Shown here piece by piece: positions 63,048-64,000 of a stretch of 64,000 bases of DNA (the stretch's first letter is position 1; each line of letters opens with the position of its first letter). The position numbers and the translations under genes are program-made. Source of the DNA: an uncultured Lachnospiraceae bacterium. GTDB lineage: Bacteria > Bacillota > Clostridia > Lachnospirales > Lachnospiraceae. The stretch spans positions 44,941 through 108,940 of the forward strand of contig ONHF01000016.1 of the NCBI GenBank assembly GCA_900317555.1, written 5' to 3'. A model generated the notes under the pieces. It saw only the letters and a program-made list of their open reading frames with translations, had not been told where the DNA came from and did no database searches.

Positions 63048-63122
63048 AAACACCACAGGTTATACAGCAGCGAAGCTGATCAGCAAAAGTATTCTTGACA
63101 TTTGATAATTGTCGTGGAAAAT

Positions 63123-63153
63123 GCCTGCCTGCCACAAGCGGGCAGGCGTTTTT
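63123..63153 (+). terminator. attenuating terminator between binding protein and permease genes
   Basis: GCCTGCC (63123-63129) pairs with GGCAGGC (63141-63147), followed by GTTTTT. Such hairpins commonly make binding proteins more abundant than permeases. Confidence 0.8.
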
Positions 63154-63202
63154 CGCGCCTGACCGGCGCCATTACAGCGGCGCAGATAGCAGGAGGTTTG
63201 AC

Positions 63203-63961
63203 ATGGACGGTCGCAAAAGACGCGCAAGAAGTGAATTTCTGTGGGGATGGGGAATGATTCTGCCGGCGATTGTCGGTTTAATCATCCTCAACATCATCCC
63301 GATCTTTCAGACGATTTACCAGAGCTTCTTTAAAACAGGAGCGTTCGGCAGATCCTACATCTTCATTGGCGCGCAGAATTACCAGAAGCTGATTCAGGAC
63401 AAAGACGTTTTTCTTGCGACAATCAACACGTTTCAATTTGTTTTGCTCGAGGTTCCGGTCTCCATCATCTTAGCGCTGATTCTCGCGGTCCTTTTGAACC
63501 GGCCGATGAAAGGACGTTCCGCATTCCGGACAATCATTTTCGTTCCGATGGTCGCGGCGCCCGCGGCAGTAGCCATGGTCTGGAAATGGCTCCTCAATTC
63601 CAAGTTCGGTCTGGTTAACCATTTTTTAAATTCCATTGGCCTTTCGTCTGTTGACTGGCTGTCGGACTCGAAGGTTGCGCTTTTGTCCGTCGCGATCGTC
63701 GGAATCTGGTCGATACTCGGCTACAATATGGTCCTGTTTCTGGCAGGTCTGCAGGAAATTCCGCACGATTATTACGAGGCTTCGGAAATAGACGGCGCCG
63801 GCTTCTGGGCGCAGTTTTTCCATATCACGCTGCCGATGATTTCGCCGACGATGTTTTTCGTCATGATTACCAGAATTATCAGCGCGTTCCAGATGTTCGA
63901 CTTCATCTACATGCGTGCGACTTGTTCGCCGCTGAAAAGGCGGCGCACAGCGCTGAACTAA
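63203..63961 (+). pseudogene. sugar ABC transporter permease, 3' part cut by group II intron
   Basis: ATG 63203 follows AGGAGG. Residues 1-237 match a MalF/UgpA-type permease (WGMILPAIVGLIILNIIPIFQTIYQSFF at the start; the EAA loop reads EASEIDGAGFWAQFFHITLP). Homologues continue past FDFIYM for about 55 residues, but here the sequence turns into unrelated ATCSPLKRRRTALN and stops. The break coincides with a group II intron-like 5' end at 63915. The gene could be functional if the intron splices. Confidence 0.78.
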
Positions 63962-64000
63962 ATCAGTTCTGTGAACTGATAATCCAAGGAGTGGAATGAC
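63915..64000 (+). mobile_element. probable 5' end of a group II intron inserted in the permease gene
   Basis: The sequence after codon 237 begins GTGCGAC, the conserved 5' end of group II introns. GTGCG can pair with CGCAC (to 63948) around an inner CGCCGC/GCGGCG hairpin, and a second hairpin ATCAGTTC-TGT-GAACTGAT follows, resembling the first stems of domain I. The intron body, its reverse transcriptase and domains V/VI would lie beyond the window. Evidence is limited to 86 bases. Confidence 0.6.

Overview
The window reads as chromosome from an anaerobic, low-to-moderate GC Firmicute, most like gut Clostridia of the Lachnospiraceae type. This is inferred from gene content (rubrerythrin, anaerobic glycerol-3-phosphate dehydrogenase module, many AraC regulators with sugar-cleaving enzymes, GH31/GH2/GH43 glycosidases, an ECF sigma factor with an RsiV-like anti-sigma factor, YtrA-type GntR with ABC genes) and from AAGGAGG-type ribosome sites. 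No rRNA, tRNA, CRISPR array or origin was seen.

Layout. 1-1.2 kb: end of an alpha/beta hydrolase and a metallophosphoesterase. 1.6-5.5 kb: two AraC regulators around a D-2-hydroxyacid dehydrogenase, all on the minus strand. 5.9-12.8 kb: sugar transporter (MFS), GH2 and GH43 enzymes, then a two-component system. 13.9-22.9 kb: GH31 enzyme, YcxB-like protein, complete TRAP transporter (solute-binding, small and large membrane subunits) and a second GH31, facing an AraC regulator (23.0-23.8 kb). 24.9-27.5 kb: small Cys-rich protein, YhhN protein, diacylglycerol-kinase-like enzyme, flavin reductase. 27.7-28.8 kb: graveyard of gene fragments (YhcG nuclease, XRE regulator, serine recombinase). 28.9-31.4 kb: YtrA/ABC operon and a free-methionine sulfoxide reductase. 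31.6-35.4 kb: thioester-domain-like surface protein, ECF sigma factor and anti-sigma factor. 36.2-45.7 kb: divergent sugar-acid catabolic locus (alcohol dehydrogenase, LarA-like epimerase/racemase and an IlvD/Edd dehydratase on minus; GntP permease, FadR-type regulator, second dehydratase and HpaI-type aldolase on plus). 45.9-52.3 kb: rubrerythrin, then the glycerol-3-phosphate module (glpP, two flavoenzymes, DUF1667 protein, glpK). 53.2-53.7 kb: RelB/YoeB-type toxin-antitoxin pair. 54-61 kb: RpiR regulator, several membrane proteins with a small XRE regulator, an aminotransferase. 61.2 kb: truncated acyl-CoA dehydrogenase. 61.7-64 kb: sugar ABC binding protein and a permease that appears to be cut by the 5' end of a group II intron at 63915.

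The most unusual signals are non-coding. A ~463-bp element (repeat A) occurs twice (12883-13345 and 24342-24803) with about 90% identity, paired changes in hairpins, and indels that break any reading frame. A ~172-bp element with terminal and internal inverted repeats (repeat B) occurs four times (1266, 13365, 24070, 35438) and sits next to A in both cases. In addition there is a mutually exclusive two-hairpin arrangement covering the ribosome site of a DUF2975 gene (55906-55992), a tandem hairpin motif in the leader of a GH31 gene (13723-13797), and a shared operator in both divergent promoters of the sugar-acid locus. The sugar-acid locus itself, combining a LarA-type Ni-pincer enzyme with two IlvD/Edd dehydratases and an aldolase, may be an uncharacterised pathway.
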